A stretch of 28,045 nt of DNA from positions 1 through 28,045 of the forward strand of contig CAYSAG010000031.1 in assembly GCA_964428935.1 (NCBI GenBank). Reading direction: 5' to 3'. The notes under the pieces were generated by a model. That model saw only the letters and a program-made list of their open reading frames with translations, had not been told where the DNA came from and did no database searches. Below are positions 7,923-15,860 of the stretch, piece after piece. Source of the DNA: JAADHY01 sp964428935. Its GTDB lineage: Bacteria > Planctomycetota > Planctomycetia > Planctomycetales > Planctomycetaceae. How positions within the stretch are numbered: the stretch's first letter is position 1; each line of letters begins with the position of its first letter. A program made the position numbers and the translations under genes.

Positions 7923-8114
7923 TGCTAGTGGCTCCTTTTGCAAGACCGGTTCCCAGACGGCACGGCCTTCCGGCCGACGGCCACCCGCGGACGCGAACTC
8001 ATACCAAAACTCGGCTCGCCGCGACCAGACGAGTTCTCCCCGGCCGCCGGCCAGGGCGCACGACGGGGTTTGCGTCGCGGAGGAGCGTGCTTTGAGGCTG
8101 GCGAGCCGAACGAC

Positions 8115-8169
8115 GTTCCTTCTCCCCAACGCGAAACAGAAGGTGTCCCGAGAGGGAACGGGAAGGAAC
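8115..8169. repeat. Inverted repeat in divergent spacer
   Basis: GTTCCTTC at 8115-8122 pairs perfectly with GAAGGAAC at 8162-8169 across a 39-base loop. It lies about 200 bp upstream of the L,D-transpeptidase start. Operator or chance; not decidable here. Confidence 0.35.
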
Positions 8170-8185
8170 CGCGACCTTCAGCGAG

Positions 8186-8378
8186 GAGGCGCGGACGCGA
8201 AAGGCTCCGTCTTTCCGGCGCAGAGGGGCACGCTCCGTCGTGGCCGTCGGTCGGTCCGCCCGTTGGGTTTCGGAACGTGGAGTTCAGGCGCGGACGCGAG
8301 AGACCGCGTCGCTACAGCGCGCAGGCGAGGACGCGAGAGAGTACGTCCCTCCGGCGCGCGGGAGGACGCTCTGTCGTC
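8186..8378. repeat. Three imperfect direct repeats with internal hairpins
   Basis: Related units start at 8186, 8286 and 8323, each opening AGGCGCGGACGCGA or AGGCGAGGACGCGA. Units 1 and 3 continue to TCCGGCGC and then a CGCTCCGTCGT or CGCTCTGTCGT ending like the dispersed repeat at 1260. Each unit can fold, and unit 2 has a perfect GACGCG-AGAGAC-CGCGTC hairpin. Units 2 and 3 are directly adjacent. Confidence 0.7.
8223..8246. repeat. Dispersed hairpin repeat, copy 5
   Basis: GAGGGGCACGCTCCGTCGTGG followed by CCG matches copy 1 with one base lost or changed in the left arm, so the stem is weakened. It forms the 3' part of the first unit of the triplicated repeat. Confidence 0.7.
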
Positions 8379-8488
8379 AGCGTCATGCTCAGCGCGACGC
8401 CTCGTCGCAAGGGGCGTGTGTGAGGAGCAAGCACCAGCCGGGACGAAGCGCGTCGCACCCAGGACGGATTGGTGTTGAAGCAGGCCCG

Positions 8489-8505
8489 GAGCCCGAAGGG
8501 GGCTC
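8489..8505. repeat. Perfect 6-bp hairpin upstream of epimerase promoter
   Basis: GAGCCC, loop GAAGG, GGGCTC. It ends ten bases before the predicted -35 box, a position suited to an operator or to insulation from upstream transcription. Confidence 0.4.
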
Positions 8506-8514
8506 AGAAGGCGT

Positions 8515-8543
8515 TTGAGAAGCCCAGCCGTGTACACTAAGAT
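8515..8543 (+). promoter_or_regulatory. Candidate sigma-70 promoter for the nucleotide-sugar block
   Basis: TTGAGA (8515-8520, five of six matches to the -35 consensus), 17-base spacer, TAAGAT (8538-8543, four of six to the -10). It would give a leader of about 110 bases before the epimerase ATG at 8663. The palindrome GTGTACAC lies in the spacer. Confidence 0.5.
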
Positions 8544-8662
8544 GACGTGCCCCTTGGGCCGGGCGACGGAGCTGCCGTGCGGGGACGGTCGCTGTCGACC
8601 TTCGGTCGTCCGGCGCGCTTGGCGTCGAGTGTCCGAAAACGTTTCTGAAAGGAACCAATTCC

Positions 8663-9637
8663 ATGCGCGTTCTGGTCACTGGCGGTGCGGGGTTCATTGG
8701 CAGTCACATTGTCGACCAATTGCTGGAGCTGGGGCACGAGCCGGCCGTGGTGGACGATTTGAGCACGGGCAGTCGCGACAACCTGTCGCCGGACGTCCCA
8801 CTGTACGTGGTCGACATTCGCGACCGCGCGGCGCTGGAAAAGGTTTTTGAGGAGGTGCGGCCGGAGTGGGTCAACCACCAGGCTGCCCAGATGTCGGTCA
8901 GCCGGTCGGTGCGCGAACCGGTCTTCGACGCCGAAGTCAACGTCATTGGTCTGCTGAATGTGTTGGAGCTGTCGCAGAAGAGCGGTGTGGAGCGGTTTGT
9001 GTTCGCGTCGTCTGGCGGAGTGCTCTACGGCGACGTGTTCGAGCCGGCTCCCGAAGACCGCCCGGCCGCTCCGATTTCGCCCTACGGAATCACCAAACGA
9101 GCGGGCGAAGACTACCTGCGTTTCTTCGCTCACGAACACGGACTGAAAACCGTCGCCCTTCGCTACTCGAACGTCTACGGCCCGCGACAGAACCCGCACG
9201 GTGAAGCCGGTGTGGTGGCCATTTTCGCCAGCAAAATGCTGGCGGGAGAGCAGGCAACGATTAACGGCGACGGAGAGTACGTGCGGGACTACGTGTACGT
9301 GGACGACGTCGCTCGAGCCAACGTCCTGGCTCTGACGCAAGACCTGGCGGACAACTACGTACCGTTCAACATTGGCACCGGTCTGGGGACCACGGTCAAC
9401 CAGTTGGCCGAAAAGATTCGAGCGTACTGCCGGCAGTGTTGGCAAGCTGCCGGACGGGAGGGCGACGTGCCCGAGCCCACTCACGGACCGCCACGTCCCG
9501 GCGACCTGCGGTCGAACCTGGTGTCGGCGGCCCGAGCGAAGGAACGGCTCGGGTGGGAGCCTCGGGTGTCGCTGGACGAGGGTTTGCAGAGGACGGTCGA
9601 GTGGTTCTGGCAACGGGCTCGGAAGGCGTCCAGCTGA
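8663..9637 (+). CDS. NAD-dependent UDP-sugar 4-epimerase (GalE-type)
   Basis: Extended short-chain dehydrogenase of 324 residues that interconverts C4 epimers of UDP-sugars, most likely UDP-glucose/UDP-galactose. It has the NAD loop TGGAGFIG at residues 6-13, VVDDLSTG, the catalytic SSGG and Tyr141-xxx-Lys145 (YGITK), RYSNVYGPRQ, and GDGEYVRDYVYVDDVARA. The Ser-Gly-Gly form and the shorter length fit the bacterial GalE-like/WbpP branch better than E. coli GalE, so substrate is uncertain. AAAGGAA precedes the ATG at 8663. It is first in a run of three sugar-nucleotide SDR genes with spacers of 66 and 191 bp. Confidence 0.88.
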   Translation: MRVLVTGGAGFIGSHIVDQLLELGHEPAVVDDLSTGSRDNLSPDVPLYVVDIRDRAALEKVFEEVRPEWVNHQAAQMSVSRSVREPVFDAEVNVIGLLNVLELSQKSGVERFVFASSGGVLYGDVFEPAPEDRPAAPISPYGITKRAGEDYLRFFAHEHGLKTVALRYSNVYGPRQNPHGEAGVVAIFASKMLAGEQATINGDGEYVRDYVYVDDVARANVLALTQDLADNYVPFNIGTGLGTTVNQLAEKIRAYCRQCWQAAGREGDVPEPTHGPPRPGDLRSNLVSAARAKERLGWEPRVSLDEGLQRTVEWFWQRARKASS

Positions 9638-9671
9638 CTCGTCCTCCTAGAGCCGCCTGCTTCACAAGCTT

Positions 9672-9687
9672 CTCGTCGGCGGACGAG
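9672..9687. repeat. Hairpin just upstream of the UXS ribosome site
   Basis: CTCGTC, loop GGCG, GACGAG: a perfect 6-bp stem ending about five bases before the GGGAG ribosome-binding sequence of the next gene. It could modulate translation or protect the intercistronic mRNA. Confidence 0.4.
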
Positions 9688-9703
9688 CTCCAGGGAGACA
9701 AGC

Positions 9704-10645
9704 ATGCCACGAACGATTCTGGTTACGGGCGGTGCTGGTTTTCTCGGAAGTCACCTGTGCGACCGGCTGATTCAGCGCGGCGACGAAGTCCTGTGCGTCG
9801 ACAATTTTTTCACCGGCAGCAAAGAAAACATTGCTCACTTGATTGGCCACCCGCGCTTCGAAGTCATTCGCCACGACATTGTGCAGCCGCTGTACGTTGA
9901 GGTGGACCAAATCTACAACTTGGCCTGTCCCGCCTCCCCGGTCGCTTACCAGTACAACCCAATCAAGACGATCAAGACGTCGACCGTCGGCATGGTCAAC
10001 ATTTTGGGGCTGGCGAAGCGGTGTCGGGCTCGGGTGCTGCAAGCCTCGACGTCGGAAGTCTACGGAGACCCGGAAGTCCACCCGCAGCGCGAAGACTACT
10101 GGGGACACGTCAACCCGCTGGGGCCGCGAAGCTGCTACGACGAAGGCAAACGAATTGCTGAGTCGTTGTGCATAAATTACCACTTGGCTCACGGTCTGGA
10201 GGTTCGCATTGTCCGAATCTTCAACACGTACGGGCCACGAATGGCTCCGGACGACGGCCGGGTGGTGTCGAATTTCATTCGGCAGGCCTTGCGCGGGGAG
10301 CCCATTACCGTTTACGGGGACGGCACGCAAACCCGGTCCTTCTGTTACGTCGACGACCTGATTGACGGGCTGATTCGAATGATGGACCAGGACGAGTTCA
10401 TCGGCCCGGTCAATTTGGGCAATCCGGTGGAAAAGTCAATGAACGAGCTGGCTGAGACCATTCGACGCTTGACCGGCTCCCGCTCACCAATCGAACACCG
10501 CGAGCTGCCGAAGGACGACCCGCGGAAGCGCTGCCCCGACATTTCGCTGGCGAAGAAGGTACTCGGGTGGGAGCCGACGACCAGCCTGGAGGAAGGGTTG
10601 CGGCGGACAATCGAGTACTACCGAAAGAAGTTCGCCAATCAGTAG
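9704..10645 (+). CDS. UDP-glucuronate decarboxylase (UDP-xylose synthase)
   Basis: Cytosolic SDR enzyme (313 aa) that oxidises and decarboxylates UDP-glucuronate to UDP-xylose. The family is recognised with confidence: NAD loop TGGAGFLG, CVDNFFTGSKENI, the UXS hallmark YNLACPASPVAYQYNP followed by IKTIKTS, TSEVYGDP, and catalytic Tyr145/Lys149 in SCYDEGKR. It also has RIFNTYGPRM and GDGTQTRSFCYVDDLI. It lacks the membrane anchor of some eukaryotic forms. The ATG at 9704 follows GGGAGACAAG. UDP-xylose points to a xylose-containing polysaccharide or glycan. The substrate UDP-glucuronate must come from a UDP-glucose dehydrogenase outside this window. Confidence 0.95.
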   Translation: MPRTILVTGGAGFLGSHLCDRLIQRGDEVLCVDNFFTGSKENIAHLIGHPRFEVIRHDIVQPLYVEVDQIYNLACPASPVAYQYNPIKTIKTSTVGMVNILGLAKRCRARVLQASTSEVYGDPEVHPQREDYWGHVNPLGPRSCYDEGKRIAESLCINYHLAHGLEVRIVRIFNTYGPRMAPDDGRVVSNFIRQALRGEPITVYGDGTQTRSFCYVDDLIDGLIRMMDQDEFIGPVNLGNPVEKSMNELAETIRRLTGSRSPIEHRELPKDDPRKRCPDISLAKKVLGWEPTTSLEEGLRRTIEYYRKKFANQ

Positions 10646-10648
10646 GCT

Positions 10649-10663
10649 TGGCCGTTGCGGCCA
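10649..10663. repeat. Stem-loop right after the UXS stop
   Basis: TGGCCG, loop TTG, CGGCCA: a perfect 6-bp stem four bases after the stop codon. More GC-rich self-complementary stretches follow up to about 10766. There is no T-run. It may stabilise the mRNA end or attenuate transcription before the next gene. Confidence 0.4.
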
Positions 10664-10836
10664 GACGGCGCAAGCGCCTGGCCGGTGGGACCGAGCCGCT
10701 CGGCCGCGAGCCGGCCTGTCCGTCTGGCAGACCGGAGCGAAGCCAGCCAGCGGCACGGGTGGCCCGCTTCAGCAAACGACGCAACACTCAAGCGGCCTCG
10801 GCGAGCGACACACGGTTTCAACGAAAGGCCTTTAGC

Positions 10837-11844
10837 ATGAAAGTGCTGGTCACAGGTGCTGCCGGGTTCATTGGGTTTCACGTCAGCCGGAGCCTGTTGG
10901 AACGGGGAGACGAAGTCGTCGGTCTGGACAATTTGAACGACTACTACAGCGTCCAACTCAAGAAAGACCGACTGGCGCTGCTGCACGACTACTCCAACTT
11001 CCGCTTCCACCAGGTCGACTTGGCCGACCGCGAAGCCATGGAGCGGCTGTTCGCGACGGAAGACCTGCAACGGGTCGTCCACCTGGCCGCTCAGGCCGGC
11101 GTGCGTTACTCGCTCAAGAACCCGCACACCTACGTCCACAGCAACGTCGTTGGGTTTCTGCACGTACTGGAGGGGTGCCGACACCACAAGGTCGAGCACC
11201 TGGTCTACGCGTCGACCAGCTCGGTCTACGGTGCCAACACCAAAATCCCCTTCTCGGTTCACCACAACGTCGACCACCCCGTCAGCCTGTACGCGGCCAC
11301 CAAGAAGTCGAACGAACTCATGGCCCACTGCTACGCGCACCTTTACAACATTCCCACGACCGGGCTGCGTTTCTTCACGGTCTACGGCCCGTGGGGACGA
11401 CCCGACATGGCCCTCTACTTGTTCACAGAAGCCATTTTGGCCGGACGGCCCATTCGCGTGTTCAACTACGGCAAGATGCGGCGCGACTTCACGTACATCG
11501 ACGACATTGTCGAGGGTGTGGTCCGTGTGCTGGACCGCGTTCCGCAACCAAACCCCAACTGGTCGGGAGACGCTCCCGACCCCGCCACCAGCAAAGCTCC
11601 TTACGCCCTGTACAACATTGGCAACAACAAACCGGTCGAGCTCATGCGGCTGATTGAGATTCTGGAAGAGCAACTGGGACGAAAGGCCGAGAAAAACTTC
11701 TTGCCGCTCCAGCCGGGCGACGTGCCAGAAACCTTCGCCGACATCGACGACTTGGTTCGAGACGTCGGGTTCCGTCCGGACACGCCGATTGAAGTGGGCG
11801 TCGAACGGTTCGTCCGCTGGTACCGCGAGTACCACCGCGTTTGA
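10837..11844 (+). CDS. UDP-glucuronate 4-epimerase (CapI/GAE-type)
   Basis: SDR enzyme of 335 residues that converts UDP-glucuronate to UDP-galacturonate. The diagnostic pieces are TGAAGFIG at residues 6-13, LDNLNDYYSVQLKKDRL, AAQAGVRYSLKNP, STSSVYGANTKIPF, catalytic Tyr152/Lys156 in YAATKKSNE, TVYGPWGRPDMAL and NYGKMRRDFTYIDDIV. The NLNDYY and PWGRPDMA strings separate this group from GalE. AAAGG lies ten bases upstream of the ATG at 10837; an in-frame extension to 10567 overlaps the previous gene and is rejected. It shares its substrate with the preceding UDP-xylose synthase, so the two enzymes form a branch point at UDP-glucuronate. Confidence 0.93.
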   Translation: MKVLVTGAAGFIGFHVSRSLLERGDEVVGLDNLNDYYSVQLKKDRLALLHDYSNFRFHQVDLADREAMERLFATEDLQRVVHLAAQAGVRYSLKNPHTYVHSNVVGFLHVLEGCRHHKVEHLVYASTSSVYGANTKIPFSVHHNVDHPVSLYAATKKSNELMAHCYAHLYNIPTTGLRFFTVYGPWGRPDMALYLFTEAILAGRPIRVFNYGKMRRDFTYIDDIVEGVVRVLDRVPQPNPNWSGDAPDPATSKAPYALYNIGNNKPVELMRLIEILEEQLGRKAEKNFLPLQPGDVPETFADIDDLVRDVGFRPDTPIEVGVERFVRWYREYHRV

Positions 11845-12155
11845 ACGCCCGGCCGGAGGCGACGTCGCTCGTCGCGGTTGCTTTCCGGTTGCGGCGGGTC
11901 TTGACGCGTGACAAGATGAGAGAGCAAGCGTCGTCGGTTGCCGACGCGTCTTTCCCTTCTGCTGACGAATTCAAAGGAGGCCGGAAGCTTGCCGGCGCCT
12001 CCTCGGCTGGTTCCGAGGTTTCGTCAATGCACAGGGACGCTTTGTCGCGGCCGTTGCTGTTCGCTGGCGGGCTGGCTGCGACAAGGCAAGGCGTTGCGTC
12101 TGCCCGGGTTTTCCGTCGGCCTGTTGAGTGAACTGGTCAAACGGGAGCGGCTCGA
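11845..12155. other. Intergenic spacer before rmlA-type gene
   Basis: 311 bp with no gene that I can support. Its main feature is the inverted repeat at 11976-12002. No clear promoter is seen. Confidence 0.6.
11976..12002. repeat. Hairpin between the epimerase block and rmlA-type gene
   Basis: GGAGGCCGG pairs with CCGGCGCCTCC through a 2-base bulge, leaving a short AAGCTTG loop. Very GC-rich and stable, about 130 bases after the epimerase stop. No T-run follows on either strand, so a factor-independent terminator is not proven. Confidence 0.45.
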
Positions 12156-13070
12156 ATGAACGAACCTCTGGGAGCGCGGTCCGCGAAGGTCCAACTGCCC
12201 TACCGGAAAGGCATCATTTTGGCGGGCGGGGCGGGGACGCGTTTGTACCCGGCCACGCAAGTCGTCAGCAAGCAGTTGCTGCCGGTCTACGACAAACCCA
12301 TGATTTACTACCCGCTGACGACCCTCATGTTGGCCGGCATTCGCGACATTCTGGTCATCAGCACGCCTCACGACTTGCCCCTGTTCCAGCGACTGCTCGG
12401 GGACGGTTCGCAGTGGGGGCTGAACTTCTCGTACGCCGAGCAGCCGCACCCGGGCGGACTGGCTCAGGCGTTCCTAATCGGGGCCTCTTTCGTCGAAGGC
12501 CACCCGTCCGCGCTGGTCTTGGGGGACAACATTTTCTACGGCCACCTGCTCAGCCGGAACGTCCAAGACGCCGCGGCTCGTACGGAAGGAGCCACTGTGT
12601 TTGCTTACCACGTGCGCGACCCGGAGCGTTACGGTGTGGTCACTTTGGACGAGCACGGTCGGCCGGTGGAAATCGTCGAGAAGCCGAAGCAGCCTCGGTC
12701 GAACCTGGCCGTGACCGGGCTCTACTTCTACGACACGCAAGTGGTCGAGTTTGCCAAGCAGTTGAAGCCGTCGGCACGCGGCGAGCTGGAAATTACCGAC
12801 CTGAACCGAATGTACCTGGACCGCGGACAGCTCCACGTGCAGGTCTTGGGCCGCGGGACGGCTTGGCTGGACACGGGGACGCACGAGTCACTGCTGGAGG
12901 CGGGCACGTTCGTCCATGTTTTGGAAGCTCGGCAAGGGCTCAAAGTCGCCTGCCCCGAAGAGATTGCCTGGCGAATGGGGTACATTGACGACGAGCAGCT
13001 TCGACGGCTGGCCGAGCCGCTGAAGAGCAGCGGCTACGGAAAGTACTTGCTGTCGCTGTTGGGCGAGTGA
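12156..13070 (+). CDS. rfbA: Glucose-1-phosphate thymidylyltransferase (RmlA/RfbA)
   Basis: Cytosolic nucleotidyltransferase (304 aa) that makes dTDP-glucose from dTTP and glucose-1-phosphate, the entry to dTDP-rhamnose and related deoxysugars. It shows the activated nucleotide loop LAGGAGTRLYP at residues 22-32, PVYDKPMIYYPL, GLAQAF, LGDNIFYG, EKPKQPRSN, TGLYFYD, GELEITDLN and GRGTAWLDTGTHESL, all RmlA signatures. Family members usually read GGSGTRL; Ala replaces Ser here. A 17-residue N-terminal extension precedes the core. The ATG at 12156 follows GGGAG with a usual spacing. No rmlB, rmlC or rmlD lies in the window, so the end sugar cannot be named. Confidence 0.95.
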   Translation: MNEPLGARSAKVQLPYRKGIILAGGAGTRLYPATQVVSKQLLPVYDKPMIYYPLTTLMLAGIRDILVISTPHDLPLFQRLLGDGSQWGLNFSYAEQPHPGGLAQAFLIGASFVEGHPSALVLGDNIFYGHLLSRNVQDAAARTEGATVFAYHVRDPERYGVVTLDEHGRPVEIVEKPKQPRSNLAVTGLYFYDTQVVEFAKQLKPSARGELEITDLNRMYLDRGQLHVQVLGRGTAWLDTGTHESLLEAGTFVHVLEARQGLKVACPEEIAWRMGYIDDEQLRRLAEPLKSSGYGKYLLSLLGE

Positions 13071-13161
13071 CTGGCGACGAGGGACGCGCCGGCCGACGCG
13101 CGCTGCTGCGCCGAGTTGGTCGGCAAACTCATTGCAACTCGAAGAGTGGAGTCACAGGGGC

Positions 13162-14655
13162 ATGTCAAGGCTTTCCGGTTCGACCCAACCTCTTCCACGC
13201 TCCGTGCGGTGGGGCTCTGCCGTCTTGGTCGCGGTGACGTTTGGCGCCGTCTTGTTGTCGCTTGGGAGGGCAGACGTGTGGGTCGGTGTGAAGGCCGAAC
13301 AACCGGACCGACCCGTCCGCGCGTCGGTCCTTCAGATTGGCTCGCGGCTGGAGCTGTTCGTCGACGACTTTGTGGTGGAACGACTGGAGGGCGGGGCGGA
13401 GCTGAAACTTCAGCGGCCGGTTCCGCGAGAGGTCGTTCTCGAAACAGACCGGCCGTGGGAGGGCAACACCTGCGCCTACTTCACCGTGTTTCGCGACGGC
13501 GACCTTTTCCGCATGTACTACCGAGGCTCGCACGCCGACGAGAAAACTCACAAGTCGACGCACCGCGAAGTGACGTGCTACGCCGAAAGCCGCGACGGCA
13601 TCCACTGGACACGCCCCCAACTGGGGCTGTTCGAATTCGACGGCTCCAAGCAGAACAACATTGTGTGGGACGGCATTGGGACGCACGACTTCACGCCGTT
13701 CAAAGACACGAACCCAGCCTGCCCGCCCGAAGCCCGCTACAAGGCCGTCGCACGAGGTCGACCGCGGGGCAAGAAAGGCCTTTACGTCTTTCAGTCGCCG
13801 GACGGCATTCATTGGTCGCTCATGCACCCGGAACCCGTCATTACTGAAGGCGCGTTCGACTCGCAGAACCTGGCGTTCTGGGACCCGCACGTGGGGCTCT
13901 ACCGCGAGTACCACCGCACCTTTCACCACGGGTTCCGGGCAATCATGACCAGCACGTCGCGTGACTTCATTCACTGGACCAAGCCTGTGCTGTTGCAGTA
14001 CCCGGGAGCACCGGAAGAGCACCTTTACACGAACGCGGTCTTGCCGTGTCCGCGAGCACCGCACATTCTGATTGGCTTTCCAACCCGGTACTTACCGAAC
14101 GAAGGAAGTCGGGTGGAGCCGACGTTCATGGCCAGCCGCGACGGCGTGGTGTTTCACCGGTGGTTGGAGCCGGTCATTCCCAAGGACGCACCGTCCGAGC
14201 GCAGCGGGAACCGCAGCAACTACATGGCCTGGGGAGTTGTGCAACTGCCAGAGCGCGACCGCGAGTACTCGGTCTACGCGACCGAGTCGTACTACACGGG
14301 CCGGAGCGGTCGGCTGCGGCGGTTCACGTACCGAGTGGACGGCTTCGTGGCCTTGCAGGCCCACTCGGAAAAGGGCTGCTTGCTGACCAAGCCGCTGCTG
14401 GCCAAAGGACGTCGGCTGTTGGTCAATTTCCGAACGCGGCCGGGCGGAGCCATGCGGGTGGAGCTGCAAACGGCCGACGGCCAGCCCGTCGAAGCGTTCC
14501 GCCTGGACCGCTGCCGGCCGCTGCGCGGAGACGAAATCGACTTCACCGTGCAGTGGCGGCACGCGCCGGACTTGGCCGAGGTCTTGAAGCGGCCGGTCCG
14601 GGTGAAATTCGAACTGCAGAACGCTCTGCTCTTCTCCTTCCGCTTTGCCCCGTAG
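13162..14655 (+). CDS. Exported glycosidase-like five-bladed beta-propeller protein
   Basis: A 497-residue protein of the GH43/GH32-like beta-propeller type, a common uncharacterised secreted group in Planctomycetota. An N-terminal signal or anchor (RSVRWGSAVLVAVTFGAVLL) is followed by LELFVDDFVVERL. Repeated blade motifs come next: YFTVFRDGDLFRMYYRG, ESRDGIHWTRPQLGLFEFDG, FQSPDGIHWSLM and STSRDFIHWTKP. The late ASRDGVVFHRWLEPVI is another Asp-box-like blade. The C-terminal part (PLLAKGRRLLVNFRT onward) looks like a beta-sandwich. I cannot assign catalytic residues with certainty, so it could be a hydrolase or a binding protein. The ATG at 13162 is preferred over the TTG at 13132 because the signal peptide then has normal length. 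The ribosome site is weak. Confidence 0.8.
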   Translation: MSRLSGSTQPLPRSVRWGSAVLVAVTFGAVLLSLGRADVWVGVKAEQPDRPVRASVLQIGSRLELFVDDFVVERLEGGAELKLQRPVPREVVLETDRPWEGNTCAYFTVFRDGDLFRMYYRGSHADEKTHKSTHREVTCYAESRDGIHWTRPQLGLFEFDGSKQNNIVWDGIGTHDFTPFKDTNPACPPEARYKAVARGRPRGKKGLYVFQSPDGIHWSLMHPEPVITEGAFDSQNLAFWDPHVGLYREYHRTFHHGFRAIMTSTSRDFIHWTKPVLLQYPGAPEEHLYTNAVLPCPRAPHILIGFPTRYLPNEGSRVEPTFMASRDGVVFHRWLEPVIPKDAPSERSGNRSNYMAWGVVQLPERDREYSVYATESYYTGRSGRLRRFTYRVDGFVALQAHSEKGCLLTKPLLAKGRRLLVNFRTRPGGAMRVELQTADGQPVEAFRLDRCRPLRGDEIDFTVQWRHAPDLAEVLKRPVRVKFELQNALLFSFRFAP

Positions 14656-14693
14656 ACCCGTCGGCGTCCAACGGGACTTTCGCAGGAAATCAC

Positions 14694-14759
14694 TGGCCCG
14701 GGCCAAGGGGGCGACGTCTCGCGGTTGACCAAACAAGCAGGCGTTCGCTTGCGGAACGC
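14694..14759. repeat. Palindrome and hairpin before CtBP-type gene
   Basis: TGGCCCGGGCCA at 14694-14705 is a perfect 12-bp palindrome. GCGTTC (14741-14746) pairs with GAACGC (14754-14759) around a 7-base loop. Both lie in the 131 bp leader between the beta-propeller gene and the dehydrogenase gene. Confidence 0.4.
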
Positions 14760-14786
14760 ACGACCGCCCGACACACGGAGCGACCC

Positions 14787-15794
14787 ATGGCGAAACGATT
14801 TCAGGTGGTGGTGACGGACTTCCTGACCGACGACCTGCAGCCCGAACGCGACGTCCTGGGCGACCTGGCCGACGTCGTTGCTCTGAACGCGTTCCACGAA
14901 GACGAGCTGGTGGGACGGGTGGAGGAAGCCGACGCCCTGTTGCTCTACCACCACCTCCGGCTGACGCGACGGACCATTGAACGACTGCAACGTTGCCGCG
15001 TCATTGTTCGCTGTGGTGTCGGCTACGACAACGTGGACCACGCGTTCGCCGCCGAGCGGGGCATTCCCGTCGCAAACGTGCCGGACTACGGAACCGAAGA
15101 AGTGGCTGATTCGGCCATTGGGCTCATGTTGGCGTTGACTCGCGGCCTGTCTTACGCCAACTCACGGCTGCGTCGGGGCGAAGGAGACTGGGGTTACACG
15201 CAAGTCCAACCGTTGTGGCGTCTGCGGGGCCGCGTTTTCGGTGTGGTGGGCCTGGGACGCATTGGCACGGCGGCGGCCTTGCGTGCTCAGGCCCTGGGCA
15301 TGCAAGTCGTCTTCTACGACCCGTACAAGCCGGACGGGTACGACAAGGCGTTGGGAGTGCGTCGAGTGGAAACGCTGTCCGAGCTGCTCCGGCAGACTTT
15401 CGTGCTCAGCCTGCACTGCCCGCTGACCGACGAGACGCACCACCTGATTGACGCCGACGCTTTGAGTCAACTGCCGCGGGGCGCGTTCCTGGTCAACACG
15501 GCACGGGGAGCTGTCGTCGACACGCGAGCCGTGTTGGCGGCCATTGAGTCGGGACACTTGGCCGGAGCGGGCATTGACGTGCTCGAACACGAGCCGCCTG
15601 CCGACGACGACCCGCTGGTCGCCGCGTGGCGAGACCCCGGTCACCCCGCCTTTCACCGGGTCATTCTGACCCCTCACATGGCCTTCTACAGCGAAGAAGG
15701 GCTGCTCGACATGCGGACCAAAGGCGCGCGGGCTTGCCGTCGGGCGCTGCTCGGCCAGCCCATTCCGAACGTCGTCAACGGCGTGCAGGCCTGA
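14787..15794 (+). CDS. CtBP-type D-2-hydroxyacid dehydrogenase
   Basis: NAD-dependent D-isomer-specific 2-hydroxyacid dehydrogenase, 335 aa, acting on a 2-keto/2-hydroxy acid that the sequence does not reveal. It has the Rossmann loop VVGLGRIG at about 153-160, and the catalytic triad is intact: Arg240 in NTARGAVVD, Glu269 in EHEPP and His297 in TPHMAFYSEE. The string PHxAxYSEE is the mark of the C-terminal binding protein (CtBP) branch, where most D-2-hydroxyacid dehydrogenases have other residues after the His. Bacterial members are usually annotated 'C-terminal binding protein' or phosphoglycerate dehydrogenase-like. GGAG lies seven bases before the ATG at 14787. A link to the beta-propeller gene 131 bp upstream is possible but unproven. 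Confidence 0.92.
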   Translation: MAKRFQVVVTDFLTDDLQPERDVLGDLADVVALNAFHEDELVGRVEEADALLLYHHLRLTRRTIERLQRCRVIVRCGVGYDNVDHAFAAERGIPVANVPDYGTEEVADSAIGLMLALTRGLSYANSRLRRGEGDWGYTQVQPLWRLRGRVFGVVGLGRIGTAAALRAQALGMQVVFYDPYKPDGYDKALGVRRVETLSELLRQTFVLSLHCPLTDETHHLIDADALSQLPRGAFLVNTARGAVVDTRAVLAAIESGHLAGAGIDVLEHEPPADDDPLVAAWRDPGHPAFHRVILTPHMAFYSEEGLLDMRTKGARACRRALLGQPIPNVVNGVQA

Positions 15795-15860
15795 GGAGGC
15801 GAAGGAGCGCAAGCCGAAGGTGAGGCTTCGTTCCAGCGCCGGCAAGGTCGCTTCGGGCGG

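Larger units (their letters stand above)
7923..8662. other. Divergent 740 bp regulatory/repeat spacer
   Basis: This spacer lies between the divergent L,D-transpeptidase and epimerase genes. I find no convincing gene. Several possible frames exist, but they are Arg-rich and made of repeat. It holds a stem-loop (8115-8169), three related repeats (8186-8378), a hairpin (8489-8505) and a good promoter match (8515-8543). Confidence 0.65.

Noticed and set aside
8186..8378. CRISPR array
   Set aside because: Three imperfect units with unequal spacing, no unique spacers of constant length and no cas genes.
8178..8537. - strand frame in the divergent spacer
   Set aside because: It consists mostly of translated repeat units and has no ribosome site or family features.
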